Assembly (NCBI RefSeq): GCF_003627755.1
Contig: NZ_CP032694.1
Coordinates: forward strand, 1,851,501 to 1,915,500
DNA: 64,000 nucleotides
Direction: 5' to 3'
DNA from: Rhizobium jaguaris
GTDB taxonomy: Bacteria; Pseudomonadota; Alphaproteobacteria; Rhizobiales; Rhizobiaceae
Shown: in pieces, positions 25,813 through 33,909 of the stretch
How positions within the stretch are numbered: position 1 is the stretch's first letter
Layout of the letters: every line of letters starts with the position of its first letter
The notes under the pieces: model-generated
The model's input: the letters and a program-made list of their open reading frames with translations, nothing else
Databases searched by the model: none
What the model was told of the DNA's origin: nothing
Program-made: the position numbers and the translations under genes

Positions 25813-27165
25813 TCAGGGGAGCTGCTTGCCCTTGTAGGTGGCTTCGAAACGGTCGAGGACGGCGTTGCCGTTCTTGACGAGGTTGTCGAGGCCTTCCTGA
25901 ACGCTAACCTTGTTGGCGAAGATGGCCTGCATCTGGTTGCCGAATTCAGCGCGGATCTGCGTGAAGTTGCCCAGGCGAACGCCGCGGGTGATCGCGGTCG
26001 GCTCGGAAGCCGTCAAGCTGGCGATGGCGACTTCGCGGCCCTTGTACGGAGCCTTGTCGTAGAAGCCGGAGGACTTCATGAAGTCGAAGCCGGACTTGGT
26101 GACCGGGATGTAGCCGGTATTGGTCGACCAGAAGAGAGCGGTTTCCGGCTTGGCGATGAAGTTCAGGAACGCAGCGGCGCCCTTGTATTCATCGGAAGAC
26201 TTGCCAGCGAGAACCCAGAGGGAAGCGCCGCCGACGAGCGAGTTCTTGCGCTCCGTGCCGGCGTAGACCGGAAGTTCGGCAACATCCCAGTTCATGCCGG
26301 CCTTCTGCGTCTTGCTGACGGTGCCGTGGTCGCCGACCGAAGTCAGGATCATCTGGCAATCGCCGGAGGCGAAAGCCTGGACCATGTCCTGGCCGAGGTC
26401 CTTCGACTTGATCTTGATGAGGCCGGCGTCGTACCAGCTCTTGAGGTCGGTGACGTACTTGACGAACTTGGTCTTGTTGACGGTCAGGCGGGCATCGAGG
26501 CCGTCATAGCCGTTGTTCTGAGTAGCAACCGGCTCGTTGTGGATGGCCGAGAACTGCTCCATCAACTGCCAGCTTTCATTGCCGGAGATGTTGATGGCCA
26601 TCGGGCAATCATAGCCTGCGCCCTTGAGAGCCTTCATGTCGTCTGCGGCTTCTTCCCAGGTCTTCGGAGCGGCGGTCTTGCCGATCTTGGCGAAGGCGTC
26701 CTTGTTCCAGTAGAGCAGGGCGGTCGAGGAATTGAACGGGAAGGAGAGCAATTCGCCCTTCGAGGTGGCGTAGTAGCGGGCGATACCGGGGAAATAGTCG
26801 TTCCAGTTAACCTTGTAGCCGTTTTCCGACATCAGCTTGCTGACCGGATAGTAGGCGCCCGAAAGCATCATGGTCGCCGTGCCGACGTCATAAACCTGCA
26901 CGATAGTGGGCTGCTTGCCAGCGCGGAAGGCGGCAATGGTGTTCTGCAGAGCGGCGTCGTAATTGCCCTGGCTCGTGCAGACGACCTGATAGTCGGTCTG
27001 CGAATTGTTGAAGTTCGTGCACATCGTCTGAACGACGCGTTCCAGATCGCCCGACAGGCCAAACCAGAAATCGAACTTGATGGGAGCAGCAGCAGCCGGC
27101 AGGGCCAGCGCTAAGCTCATGACGCCGGCGGCAGCCGCCGAAATGCAGTTTTTAAGTTTCGACAT
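25813..27165 (-). CDS. ugpB: sn-glycerol-3-phosphate-binding protein UgpB
   Basis: 450 residues. A Sec signal peptide (MSKLKNCISAAAAGVMSLALALPAAAA) is cleaved near residue 27. The mature protein begins IKFDFWFGLSGDLERVVQ, the start typical of UgpB, with NSQTDYQVVCTSQGNYD and the WGTAFNSSTALLYWNKDAF-type sugar-binder segment (FPFNSSTALLYWNKDAF here). It is the periplasmic receptor for glycerol-3-phosphate and glycerophosphodiesters. In other bacteria ugp is induced by phosphate starvation; a weak pho-box-like site lies upstream. Confidence 0.92.
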   Translation of the reverse strand: MSKLKNCISAAAAGVMSLALALPAAAAPIKFDFWFGLSGDLERVVQTMCTNFNNSQTDYQVVCTSQGNYDAALQNTIAAFRAGKQPTIVQVYDVGTATMMLSGAYYPVSKLMSENGYKVNWNDYFPGIARYYATSKGELLSFPFNSSTALLYWNKDAFAKIGKTAAPKTWEEAADDMKALKGAGYDCPMAINISGNESWQLMEQFSAIHNEPVATQNNGYDGLDARLTVNKTKFVKYVTDLKSWYDAGLIKIKSKDLGQDMVQAFASGDCQMILTSVGDHGTVSKTQKAGMNWDVAELPVYAGTERKNSLVGGASLWVLAGKSSDEYKGAAAFLNFIAKPETALFWSTNTGYIPVTKSGFDFMKSSGFYDKAPYKGREVAIASLTASEPTAITRGVRLGNFTQIRAEFGNQMQAIFANKVSVQEGLDNLVKNGNAVLDRFEATYKGKQLP

Positions 27166-27226
27166 ATCCCTAATTCCTTTTGAAAGCTCGGAACCGATGG
27201 CCTTGCGCAAGTCCGCGGCAGCGGCG

Positions 27227-27248
27227 TTATAGACAAGCTGTGTGACAG
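27227..27248 (-). promoter_or_regulatory. Weak Pho box candidate upstream of ugpB
   Basis: On the minus strand the site reads CTGTCACACAG followed by CTTGTCTATAA. The first half matches the PhoB repeat CTGTCAT-like unit in six of seven bases; the second matches only when shifted by one base. It lies about 60-80 bases upstream of the ugpB ATG. The ugp system is a classic PhoB target, which raises the prior. Confidence 0.4.
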
Positions 27249-27403
27249 TTTGTTGTGGGCCAAAATCTCTTGTCAGCAGGGGTTTCGCGTCTCTGCAAAC
27301 GCTTTTAAAGGGCTATCGCGGAATAATCCGGAGGAAGGGGCAGACAGTGCTTTGTGTCTAACATAAGGTGCGTCTAAATTTTAAATATCGGGAGGAGCTA
27401 CGC

Positions 27404-27529
27404 ATGAGTCGTCGATCCCGGCGCCTCATCAGGATGGAGCGCTATATGATGCAGCAATTGCTTCTGATTATAGCTGGACTCACCTTGATTGCACTCGCCC
27501 CGTTGGCGCTGTTGATCGCGACATATTAA
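27404..27529 (+). CDS. 41-residue small membrane protein
   Basis: A short frame of 41 codons, ATG at 27404, TAA at 27527-27529. A strong GGAGGAG ribosome site lies at about 27391-27397. The first 14 residues are strongly basic (MSRRSRRLIRMERY), followed by MMQQ and a 20-residue hydrophobic stretch (LLLIIAGLTLIALAPLALLI) ending ATY. This is a single-pass membrane peptide with a cytoplasmic basic tail by the positive-inside rule. The stop overlaps an ATG of the following frame (TAATG). I recognise no family and assign no function. Confidence 0.6.
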   Translation: MSRRSRRLIRMERYMMQQLLLIIAGLTLIALAPLALLIATY

Positions 27530-27627
27530 TGGGCGCGGCTGAGCTGTGCGCTCTCCTTGCCGCCCACCCGTATCGTGTGCATGATCGTCCCGACAAACTG
27601 ACAGAAGTCTCGGGAGGAGAGCGGACG

Positions 27628-28185
27628 ATGGGCCAAAGCGAGCGGCAGAAGATGGCGGCGGGGGAATGGTATTGCTGCATCGATCCAGAGCTCGATGGTT
27701 TGCGCGCAGTTGCCCGCGAGGCCGTGCATCAGCACAACACTATGCCGCCGGGCGAGCGTGGCAATATCGGCCCCGCGCTGTCGATGCTTTTTGCCAGTGT
27801 GGCCGAGGGCGTGTTTATCGAAGCGCCGTTTCATTGCACTTACGGCATAAATATCTCGCTCGGCCCTAACGTCTATTTCAATGCCGGCTGCATCATTCTC
27901 GATACTGCCACCGTGCGCATTGGAGAAGGCAGTATGCTCGGGCCGGGCGTTCATATATATTGTGCGGAACACCACAGGGGTCTGGCGGAGCGGCGCGCCG
28001 GGCTGGAAGTCGCGCGGCCGGTCGAGATCGGCAGGGATGTCTGGATTGGCGGCGGCGCCATCATCCTTGGCGGCGTGACCATCGGCGATGGTGCCATCGT
28101 CGGGGCAGGCGCAGTCGTTACCAAGGATGTGGAAGCAGGCGCGACGGTGGTCGGCAATCCTGCGAGGCATTTGGTCGTCAGATAG
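27628..28185 (+). CDS. Maltose/galactoside O-acetyltransferase family protein
   Basis: 185 residues. It opens with the Mac domain (MGQSERQKMAAGEWYCCIDPELDGLRAVAREAVHQHN), then left-handed beta-helix hexapeptides and the catalytic His in YCAEHHRGLAERRAGLEVARPVEIGRDVWIGGGAIILGGVTIGDGAIVGAGAVVTKDV. This is the sugar O-acetyltransferase family related to Maa, LacA and NodL. NodL acetylates Nod factors in some rhizobia, but this gene is not in a nod cluster. The ATG at 27628 has GGGAGGAGA upstream, 98 bases beyond the small membrane peptide. Confidence 0.9.
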   Translation: MGQSERQKMAAGEWYCCIDPELDGLRAVAREAVHQHNTMPPGERGNIGPALSMLFASVAEGVFIEAPFHCTYGINISLGPNVYFNAGCIILDTATVRIGEGSMLGPGVHIYCAEHHRGLAERRAGLEVARPVEIGRDVWIGGGAIILGGVTIGDGAIVGAGAVVTKDVEAGATVVGNPARHLVVR

Positions 28186-28194
28186 GTAAAAAGA

Positions 28195-28509
28195 TTAGTC
28201 TGCCGGCCGCCGCCGTCTCGTCCACCACACGGCAAGGCGCCGACGCCAGCGCCGTACGAGCGGCAGGTCATGCGATAACACGATGAAGCCCAGCGGCAAC
28301 ATCCAGAAGCCGAGGACGGGCAGGAAGCCGAGACAGCCGCCGAAGATCAGCGCGAGACCAATGCCAAGGCGGGCAAGCCGCGATCGCGGGAGTGGAATGC
28401 GAATGGAGCCGATAACCAGCGCGCGTGCGGTGTGATCTATCCCGAAATGCCGGGCCTTTTCGCTGCCGTTGCGATCGGTGTTTTTTTCGGCTCTGCCTTG
28501 ATCGATCAT
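28195..28509 (-). CDS. Small membrane protein with basic C-terminus
   Basis: 104 residues from the ATG at 28509. After a polar N-terminus comes IPLPRSRLARLGIGLALIFGGCLGFLPVLGFWMLPLGFIVLSHDLPLVRRWRRRLAVWWTRRR: two closely spaced hydrophobic helices joined by a Gly-Pro turn and closed by an arginine-rich tail. Similar short proteins occur in other rhizobia as hypothetical membrane proteins. An upstream ATG at 28578 is possible but overlaps the tRNA-Asn promoter. It is convergent with the acetyltransferase. Confidence 0.65.
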   Translation of the reverse strand: MIDQGRAEKNTDRNGSEKARHFGIDHTARALVIGSIRIPLPRSRLARLGIGLALIFGGCLGFLPVLGFWMLPLGFIVLSHDLPLVRRWRRRLAVWWTRRRRPAD

Positions 28510-28571
28510 CCACAGGAGATGGTAAGGCGACGAAATAATACAAGGGAAATGGATTTTTTTGAAAAAACCGC

Positions 28572-28600
28572 TTGGCAAATCGGGAAAGCGTTTGTATTAC
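28572..28600 (+). promoter_or_regulatory. Promoter of tRNA-Asn
   Basis: TTGGCA (28572-28577) and TATTAC (28595-28600) are separated by exactly 17 bases and end 26 bases upstream of the tRNA. Confidence 0.65.
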
Positions 28601-28626
28601 CCCGCTCACACCGCGCCAAGCGGTAT

Positions 28627-28701
28627 TCCCTGGTAGCTCAGCGGTAGAGCATTCGACTGTTAATCGACAGGTCGCCGGTTCGAATCCGGCCCGGGGAGCC
28701 A
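28627..28701 (+). tRNA. tRNA-Asn (anticodon GTT)
   Basis: The acceptor TCCCTGG (28627-28633) pairs with CCGGGGA (28691-28697, with one T-G wobble); a G discriminator and encoded CCA follow. The anticodon loop CTGTTAA gives GTT. The D arm (GCTCAGCGGTAGAGC) and T arm (CCGGTTCGAATCCGG) are canonical. Confidence 0.97.
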
Positions 28702-28710
28702 GTTTTTAAG

Positions 28711-28745
28711 AGCCACATTCTCATTGCCGGGAATGTGGCTTTTTC
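28711..28745 (+). terminator. Terminator of tRNA-Asn
   Basis: AGCCACATTC (28711-28720) and GAATGTGGCT (28731-28740) form a perfect 10-bp stem followed by TTTTT. Confidence 0.9.
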
Positions 28746-29103
28746 ATTTTCCAATCTTCTGCGTCGAGGCTGGTGGCATTTCCTCGGATGTCGAGCGCCC
28801 GCTTCGCCAGCTCCTCCGGGTCACTGCGGAGCGGCCGATATAGCCAGGCTCGGTCATCGCTGGACTTGGATGGATACCCATGTCCTGCGTTGTTGAACAT
28901 CGTGCCGAAAAACGACACGATCGCGGGTGGTGGAAGTAGCCATTCCCTGTGCCGCGCGTGGCGTTCTGACGCACTTTCCCTTCAGGTCAGGCTGCTCTCG
29001 GAAACGTGAGGACGCATTCATGTATCGTTAATGTGAATCGGAGCATGAACGTCGTGCGCCATCATAGCGCAGCATATTCCCCCAATGCTTTTAGAGGTTC
29101 GAA
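28746..29103. other. Non-coding stretch between tRNA-Asn and the His-rich gene
   Basis: A 65-codon minus-strand frame (28721-28918) is open here, but it starts without a ribosome site and ends inside the terminator hairpin, so I do not call it a gene. The last 60 bases should hold the promoter of the gene at 29104; I see no clear elements. Confidence 0.45.
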
Positions 29104-29286
29104 ATGAAAAACCTGATTCTTGCTTCCGCCGTCGCTCTGGCCTCCTTTGTCGGCATCAGCACGCAGTCTGAGGCAGCCACGATTGTGCATGTGGACAATC
29201 ATCATCATCACCATTGCGTCGTAAAGACCGTACGCCATCACGTTAACGGCCATTGGGTCGTGCGCAAGGAACGCGTTTGCCGTTAA
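29104..29286 (+). CDS. Small secreted histidine-rich protein
   Basis: 60 residues. MKNLILASAVALASFVGISTQSEA is a Sec signal peptide with a cut near Ala24. The 36-residue mature peptide has VDNHHHHHCVVKTVRHHVNGHWVVRKERVC: ten histidines and two cysteines. Metal or haem binding is plausible but unproven. An AGAGG site precedes the ATG. Similar short peptides are found in many rhizobia, without known function. Confidence 0.7.
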   Translation: MKNLILASAVALASFVGISTQSEAATIVHVDNHHHHHCVVKTVRHHVNGHWVVRKERVCR

Positions 29287-29473
29287 TTCTGTAACAAGTT
29301 CAAGCCGGTGGCCTTTGTCGCCGGCGAAATAAGCCGGCTGTTGCCGAATATTGTTCGGCAACGGCCGGAATGTTTTTGGGGGTAAGAGCAGCAGACCCCG
29401 CTCATTTTTCATGACGGCGATGCGCCAGGAGTCATCATGAAGCGCCTAAACGACCACTGCCTGCCGCTGTGAA

Positions 29474-29800
29474 TTACGGCCTGATTTCGAAGTAGATGCC
29501 TCCGTGGTGCGGACGGTAGTACCGGTTGCGGTAGCGCCAGTCATCATCCCAATAACGGCGGCGATCCCAGCGGTTATCGCGCCAATAGCGGCCATGATAG
29601 TGGCGATCGCGCCAATATTCCCGTCGCCCATAATCCCAGTTCGGGTCTCTCCGGGATCCGTGCTCTTGAACCTGAATGACACCGGAAGAGCTAGGCGAGG
29701 GCGAATTCGTCAAAGGCAGTGCCGTTGCTGGAACCACGGCGGCCAGCACTGTTCCGATGGTGAGCGAGGCGGCCAGGACTATCGAAGCAATGTGTCTCAA
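29474..29800 (-). CDS. Small secreted Arg/Tyr/Trp/Asp-rich protein
   Basis: 108 residues. The signal peptide (MRHIASIVLAASLTIGTVLAAVVPATALP) ends near residue 29. The mature part has SSGVIQVQEH, a phrase I recall from rhizobial secreted proteins annotated near the BA14K group, followed by WDYGRREYWRDRHYHGRYWRDNRWDRRRYWDDDWRYRNRYY. The alternating W/Y, R and D suggest a glycan- or membrane-interacting surface, but no activity is known. It is convergent with the His-rich gene. Confidence 0.7.
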   Translation of the reverse strand: MRHIASIVLAASLTIGTVLAAVVPATALPLTNSPSPSSSGVIQVQEHGSRRDPNWDYGRREYWRDRHYHGRYWRDNRWDRRRYWDDDWRYRNRYYRPHHGGIYFEIRP

Positions 29801-30107
29801 AACGCCGAATCCTTTCGTGGAACAACATCTCTTTTCCCGGGAAAGAACGCCGCGACGGCGGCGAGGTTCCCCTTCAAGGTTGATCCTGGCTCCGGCGACA
29901 ACACGCTGGAGGACGGCAATGGCGAGATTTTAAGGGGTTGCAGCCCGCTGAAAGTGGCGTAACCGGCTGTGTCGGGCAGGGTCTGAACGAGACCGAGGCT
30001 ATACGCTCAGGAGGCGTTTGCGTAGAAAAGAGGCCCACATGGAAAAGGAGCCCGGCAGGGAAAGCCGGGCTCCTCTCTTCTCTGATCGGAGGTCAATTCA
30101 GATCAGG
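29801..30107. other. Gap between the secreted-protein gene and the porin
   Basis: 307 bases. It contains a 12-bp perfect palindrome (TTTCCCGGGAAA, 29833-29844) 33 bases upstream of the 29800 start, a possible operator, and the porin terminator near its right end. No gene is supported. Confidence 0.5.
30043..30073 (-). terminator. Terminator of the porin gene
   Basis: GGAGCCCGGC (30047-30056) and GCCGGGCTCC (30064-30073) pair perfectly; on the minus strand the hairpin is followed by TTTTCC. Confidence 0.85.
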
Positions 30108-31208
30108 TCAGAAGTTGCGCTCGAAGCGGAGGATACCGGCGACGGTATCGTCCTTGGCAACGTCGTAGTGAACGTAGGTCACTTCCGGCTCGACCAGCAG
30201 GTTCTTGACCGGGTTGAACTTCAGGTTCGTCGTTGCTTCGAACATCTTCGAGTCGGTGTAGGCGAGCTGGAGATTCCACTTCAGCTTGTCGTTGAACGGT
30301 ACGCCAACGCCGCCCCAAACTGCCCAGTCGCCCCAGCCGCATTTTGCGCCATGAACGGTGCCGTCCGGTGCCGTGCAAGCCGAGACGTTCTGGTTCGAGC
30401 CGGCATACTGGTTCAGCTTGTCGCCGTCCGTGTTCCAGCCGCCCATCAAGAAGGCCGAGAAGGCGCCGAAGTCAGCGTCGACACGAGCCTTGATAGCGCC
30501 TTCTTCGACGATGGAGTCATAACCACCGACGACGCGGAACTGCCAAGCGCCGGCCTTGTAGCCAGCACCGGCAACGACGTTCGGAGCATAGTGGTTGGCC
30601 TTCGAGGTAACCCAGGCGCCGTCATAGCTGGAAGCGTCAGAAGAGGAGTTGGAATCTTCGAGCGAAACTACAGCCGTGAAGCCGTTGCCGGCGTCATAGT
30701 TGTAGGTCAACTGATTGAGTTCGTACGGACCGTCATAGATCACGTCGTCGTTGATGACGTCGCCGGCGTAACCAACGAACTGGTTGTAGTAGGAGTCGGT
30801 CTTACCAACGGTGAAGCCGCCGAGGCTGATGTACGACCACAGCAGGTTCGTTTTCGTGTCGTTGCCGTCGTTCCAGTCCCAACGAACGATGGTTTCGGTC
30901 TTCAGCGGACCATATTCGGTGTCGGTCGCGGTGTCGACGTTCAATTCTGCGCGGGTGTGCCAGAGTGTCCCGACCTTGCTGGTACGGTTGTAAGCGTCAT
31001 ACCACTCACCTTCCGTACGCACCTTTCCGCCGACTTTGAGGCAGGTCTCGGTACCCGGGATGAAGAAGTAGCCTGCACCGTAGGCGTCGCAGATGCGAAC
31101 GTATTCGAGCGGCTCCGGCTCGGCGGCAACGATGGCGTCGGCCGCGTGAGCACCGGATGCTGCTGCAAGCGCGGCAGCGGAGCCGAGAAGAAGGCTCTTG
31201 ATGTTCAT
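30108..31208 (-). CDS. Outer-membrane porin of the RopA/Omp2b type
   Basis: 366 residues. The signal peptide MNIKSLLLGSAAALAAASGAHA is followed by ADAIVAAEPEPLEYVRICDAYGAGYFFIPGTETCLKVGGKVR, which is the family hallmark of rhizobial and Brucella general porins. The paired cysteines (ICDAYG and TCLKVGG) form the conserved disulfide. The C-terminus ends in Phe (RFERNF), required for outer-membrane assembly. The ATG at 31208 has GGAG upstream. It allows passive entry of small hydrophilic solutes and is likely highly expressed. Confidence 0.92.
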   Translation of the reverse strand: MNIKSLLLGSAAALAAASGAHAADAIVAAEPEPLEYVRICDAYGAGYFFIPGTETCLKVGGKVRTEGEWYDAYNRTSKVGTLWHTRAELNVDTATDTEYGPLKTETIVRWDWNDGNDTKTNLLWSYISLGGFTVGKTDSYYNQFVGYAGDVINDDVIYDGPYELNQLTYNYDAGNGFTAVVSLEDSNSSSDASSYDGAWVTSKANHYAPNVVAGAGYKAGAWQFRVVGGYDSIVEEGAIKARVDADFGAFSAFLMGGWNTDGDKLNQYAGSNQNVSACTAPDGTVHGAKCGWGDWAVWGGVGVPFNDKLKWNLQLAYTDSKMFEATTNLKFNPVKNLLVEPEVTYVHYDVAKDDTVAGILRFERNF

Positions 31209-31602
31209 AATAACTCCAATCTTTTCCTGATTGGGCATGAGATATCGCGCCGAAAAGACGACGTGCCCAACCCCATCCCGTTCATGTTCCCTATCAGTAG
31301 GTGCGAAGTAATAAGCTTCGCGAACTATTTCCTGAACCCGTCTCGCTGATTTGACAAGATACTAAGGTGGGCGAATTATACGCGCACTACTTGAAAAAGG
31401 GCCTTGTTGCAAAAATGACGCAATTCGCCAGATGGGCGCCTCTGGGTGCCTTATTGGTGTCAATAAAATGGTAAGGTTTGCGGCGGTTTGGCGGCGCCCG
31501 CGAGCTGGAAGCCAAGTTATTTGATGATCAGCCGCGATAGGTCTTGCGCTCCAATAAGATTCGTTCTAAACGCCCGCCATCACTCGCCTTTACAAATCGG
31601 AT
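31209..31602. other. Porin upstream region
   Basis: 394 bases holding the porin promoter (minus strand) and DNA upstream of tRNA-Cys. A plus-strand TTGACA (31351-31356) with AATTAT 17 bases on (31374-31379) looks promoter-like but lies 220 bases from the tRNA. A minus-strand TATAAT sits at 31380-31375 but lacks a fitting -35. No coding potential seen. Confidence 0.4.
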
Positions 31603-31676
31603 GGCCTCGTGGCGGAGTGGTTACGCAGAGGACTGCAAATCCTTGAATCCCGGTTCGATTCCGGGCGAGGCCTCCA
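31603..31676 (+). tRNA. tRNA-Cys (anticodon GCA)
   Basis: The acceptor GGCCTCG (31603-31609) pairs with CGAGGCC (31666-31672); a T discriminator and encoded CCA follow. The anticodon loop CTGCAAA gives GCA. The T arm CCGGTTCGATTCCGG is intact. Confidence 0.97.
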
Positions 31677-31885
31677 AAATTTCCCTTCACGAAAGCTGAT
31701 AATGTCCGCGACAACCGATTGGTTGTCGCTGAAATTGCAGACATTTTCTGCACGTCCGCGGAATAGATTCGCACTCCTTCTGAGTCGAACGTCGCAGCCC
31801 TGTATTTGCAGCAAAATGCTGCATTGCAGAAATCGACCGCTCCCCTATGTCCCGATCACGTGTCGGTCGAACAAATGGGTAGTCC

Positions 31886-33028
31886 ATGAAATACGTTAGG
31901 GAGTTTGAGGCCCTCAGGGGCATGCTGGCGATCTGGGTTCTCGTCGGCCATGTCGCTTCGGCCGTCGCCATTCACGGGCGATTGTTTCAGGAGCGATTCT
32001 ATAATGAGTATGCGGTCGATGTTTTCATCATTCTCAGCGGCTTCGCTATCACCGCATTGATCGACAAACGGCCGGAGCCCTATCGGCTCTATATCGCCCG
32101 GCGCGCGCTCAGAATCTTTCCGGCCTACCTCTTCTATTTGGCCATTTCCGTAGCGGTCGCGACAATCGCGTTGCGCATATGGACGGCTTCGCCTGATGGT
32201 TCGATGAAGGCTGCGCGCATCGGCATTGCCGCCGACACGCTCGCCTATTGGCCCTGGCATCTCCTGGCGCATCTGACGGGCCTGCATGGGCTGGTACCGC
32301 CCGGTCGCTTGCCGTCGACCGACTATGCTTTTCTCGGCCAGGCCTGGAGCATTTCGCTCGAATGGCAATTTTATCTGGTTGCACCACTGCTGATCGGATT
32401 GGTGATCAGGCCGGTGTCATGGCAGCGAATCGCGGCGCTCATTCTCCTGGTGCTCGCTGTCGCTACAGTTTCGCCGAAGCTGCCGCAAAGCTTTCTCGGC
32501 AAATGGCTCGTCGGTTTCAGCATCGGCATCGGCAGCTTCTATTTCATGAAATACCGTGCTCTTGGCGAGCCCTTCCTGAAAGCGTTGCCACTGCCGCAGC
32601 TTTGGCTGATCGGGATCATCCTCTGCATATTGCAACGTTCCGTCGCCTATCTGCCGCTTGCCATCTGGCTGACGGCGATGCTGGTGATCATTTCGGCGCG
32701 CGAGGGCAGGGGCGACATCTATGAGCGGCTGTCCGCCATTGCCTGCAGCCGACCGCTACAGTGGCTGGGCGGCATGGCCTATTCTCTTTATCTCTCGCAT
32801 ATGCTGGTGCTGCTTTTCGCGCTCGGAACGCTCCCGAGCCTTGGCCTTTCCTCACCATGGGCGCAGGCGGCCTATCTCCTGGCGGTGACACTCGTCGGCA
32901 CGCTCATCGTCTCCCGGCTGTCTCATCTTTATATAGAGAAGCCGTTTCACGAGTTCGGCCGCAATCTCGGCAAGAGCGCACCCGTTGCGGCCGAGCCTGC
33001 CGATGTCCCTGAAAAGCAAGCGGTTTGA
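31886..33028 (+). CDS. Acyltransferase 3 family membrane protein (OafA/ExoZ type)
   Basis: 380 residues with about ten hydrophobic helices. The family signature is at the N-terminus: EFEALRGMLAIWVLVGHV, with the Arg and the proposed catalytic His; then VDVFIILSGFAITALI and RRALRIFPAYLFY. Members transfer acetyl or other acyl groups to surface polysaccharides or Nod factors at the inner membrane. The target here is unknown; nearby exoR suggests, but does not prove, exopolysaccharide decoration. Confidence 0.9.
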   Translation: MKYVREFEALRGMLAIWVLVGHVASAVAIHGRLFQERFYNEYAVDVFIILSGFAITALIDKRPEPYRLYIARRALRIFPAYLFYLAISVAVATIALRIWTASPDGSMKAARIGIAADTLAYWPWHLLAHLTGLHGLVPPGRLPSTDYAFLGQAWSISLEWQFYLVAPLLIGLVIRPVSWQRIAALILLVLAVATVSPKLPQSFLGKWLVGFSIGIGSFYFMKYRALGEPFLKALPLPQLWLIGIILCILQRSVAYLPLAIWLTAMLVIISAREGRGDIYERLSAIACSRPLQWLGGMAYSLYLSHMLVLLFALGTLPSLGLSSPWAQAAYLLAVTLVGTLIVSRLSHLYIEKPFHEFGRNLGKSAPVAAEPADVPEKQAV

Positions 33029-33185
33029 TCTATGCAGGGAGGAAAGGGCTGTTGTTGCACGGCGACGCATCGTCACGAATTTCTGCGCCTGCGGCTGCAA
33101 CGCCTTGAAAGCGCAGCCGCACGCGATTAAGACACGCTGAGCATACAAGCAAACCCGGCTTTGCCTTAGGGCGCGAGAGGATATG

Positions 33186-33854
33186 ATGGATTTCGAAGCA
33201 GCACGCGTGAAGATGGTCGAGAACCAGATTCGCACGACGGATGTCACCTCCCATTCGGTGTTGAATGCGTTTCTGACGGTGCCGCGCGAGAATTTCGTGC
33301 CGGAGAAGTCGAAGCTCTTGGCCTATATCGACAACGATATCGAGATCAGCCCGGCCATTTCCGGCAAGCCGGCGCGCTTCCTGATGGAGGCATCGCCGCT
33401 CGCAAAGCTCCTGCAACTCGGTGAAATCGATAAGGAGGACAAGGTCCTCGATGTCGGCTGCGGCACGGGTTATGTTTCGGCGCTTCTGTCGATCCTTGCC
33501 GGCTCGGTCGTCGCGCTCGAATCCGACGAGGCGTTGGCCGTTGAGGCCAAGACCAATCTCGCCGCCCTCGGCTACGACAACGTCACCATCGTCACCGGCG
33601 AGCTGGAAAAGGGCCATGCCGGCAGCGGTCCCTATGACGTCATTTTCGTCGACGGTTCAGTTCAAGAGGTGCCGCAGGCGCTTCTCGATCAGCTCGGTGA
33701 AGGCGGCCGGTTGATCGTCGTCCTGGGCTATGGCCATGCTGCCCGCGCCACCGTGTTTATTCGGGAGCGTGGTGCTCTTTCGGAAAACGTCTTCTTCAAT
33801 GCTTCGATCAAGCCGCTGCCGGGCTTCGCCAAGGCAAAAGAATTTGTGTTCTGA
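33186..33854 (+). CDS. Pcm-like protein-L-isoaspartate O-methyltransferase family
   Basis: 222 residues. MDFEAARVKMVENQIRTTDVTSHSVLNAFLTVPRENFVP is the N-terminal signature of the alphaproteobacterial Pcm-like group, and VLDVGCGTGYVSALLS near residues 83-98 is the S-adenosylmethionine site. It likely methylates damaged aspartyl residues, but family members without proof of activity are common. The ATG at 33186 has AGAGG five bases upstream; ATG at 33183 is in the same frame. In Sinorhizobium, as I recall, tolC follows this gene; here popZ follows instead. Confidence 0.88.
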   Translation: MDFEAARVKMVENQIRTTDVTSHSVLNAFLTVPRENFVPEKSKLLAYIDNDIEISPAISGKPARFLMEASPLAKLLQLGEIDKEDKVLDVGCGTGYVSALLSILAGSVVALESDEALAVEAKTNLAALGYDNVTIVTGELEKGHAGSGPYDVIFVDGSVQEVPQALLDQLGEGGRLIVVLGYGHAARATVFIRERGALSENVFFNASIKPLPGFAKAKEFVF

Positions 33855-33884
33855 CCGGTCGTACGGCTGAATGACCCTTTTAGG

Positions 33885-33909
33885 ACGGGCGCTTTGAGCG
33901 CCCGTTTTT
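33885..33909 (+). terminator. Terminator after the Pcm-like gene
   Basis: ACGGGCGCT (33885-33893) and AGCGCCCGT (33897-33905) pair perfectly, then TTTTC follows. Confidence 0.9.

Noticed and set aside
25798..27114. Plus-strand open frame of 438 codons opposite ugpB
   Set aside because: Antisense of a complete binding-protein gene; no motif.
27628..28185. NodL (Nod factor acetyltransferase)
   Set aside because: The family fits, but there is no nod box or nod gene nearby, so only the general sugar acetyltransferase call is supported.
28721..28918. 65-codon minus-strand frame after tRNA-Asn
   Set aside because: It ends inside the tRNA terminator and has no ribosome site; also no integrase similarity that would indicate an element inserted at the tRNA.
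31351..31379. TTGACA-N17-AATTAT as the tRNA-Cys promoter
   Set aside because: It lies more than 220 bases upstream of the tRNA; the hexamers may be chance in an AT-rich stretch.
28627..31676. tRNA-flanked segment as a possible genomic island
   Set aside because: No integrase, no repeated tRNA 3' end, and the genes between are ordinary chromosomal types including the main porin.
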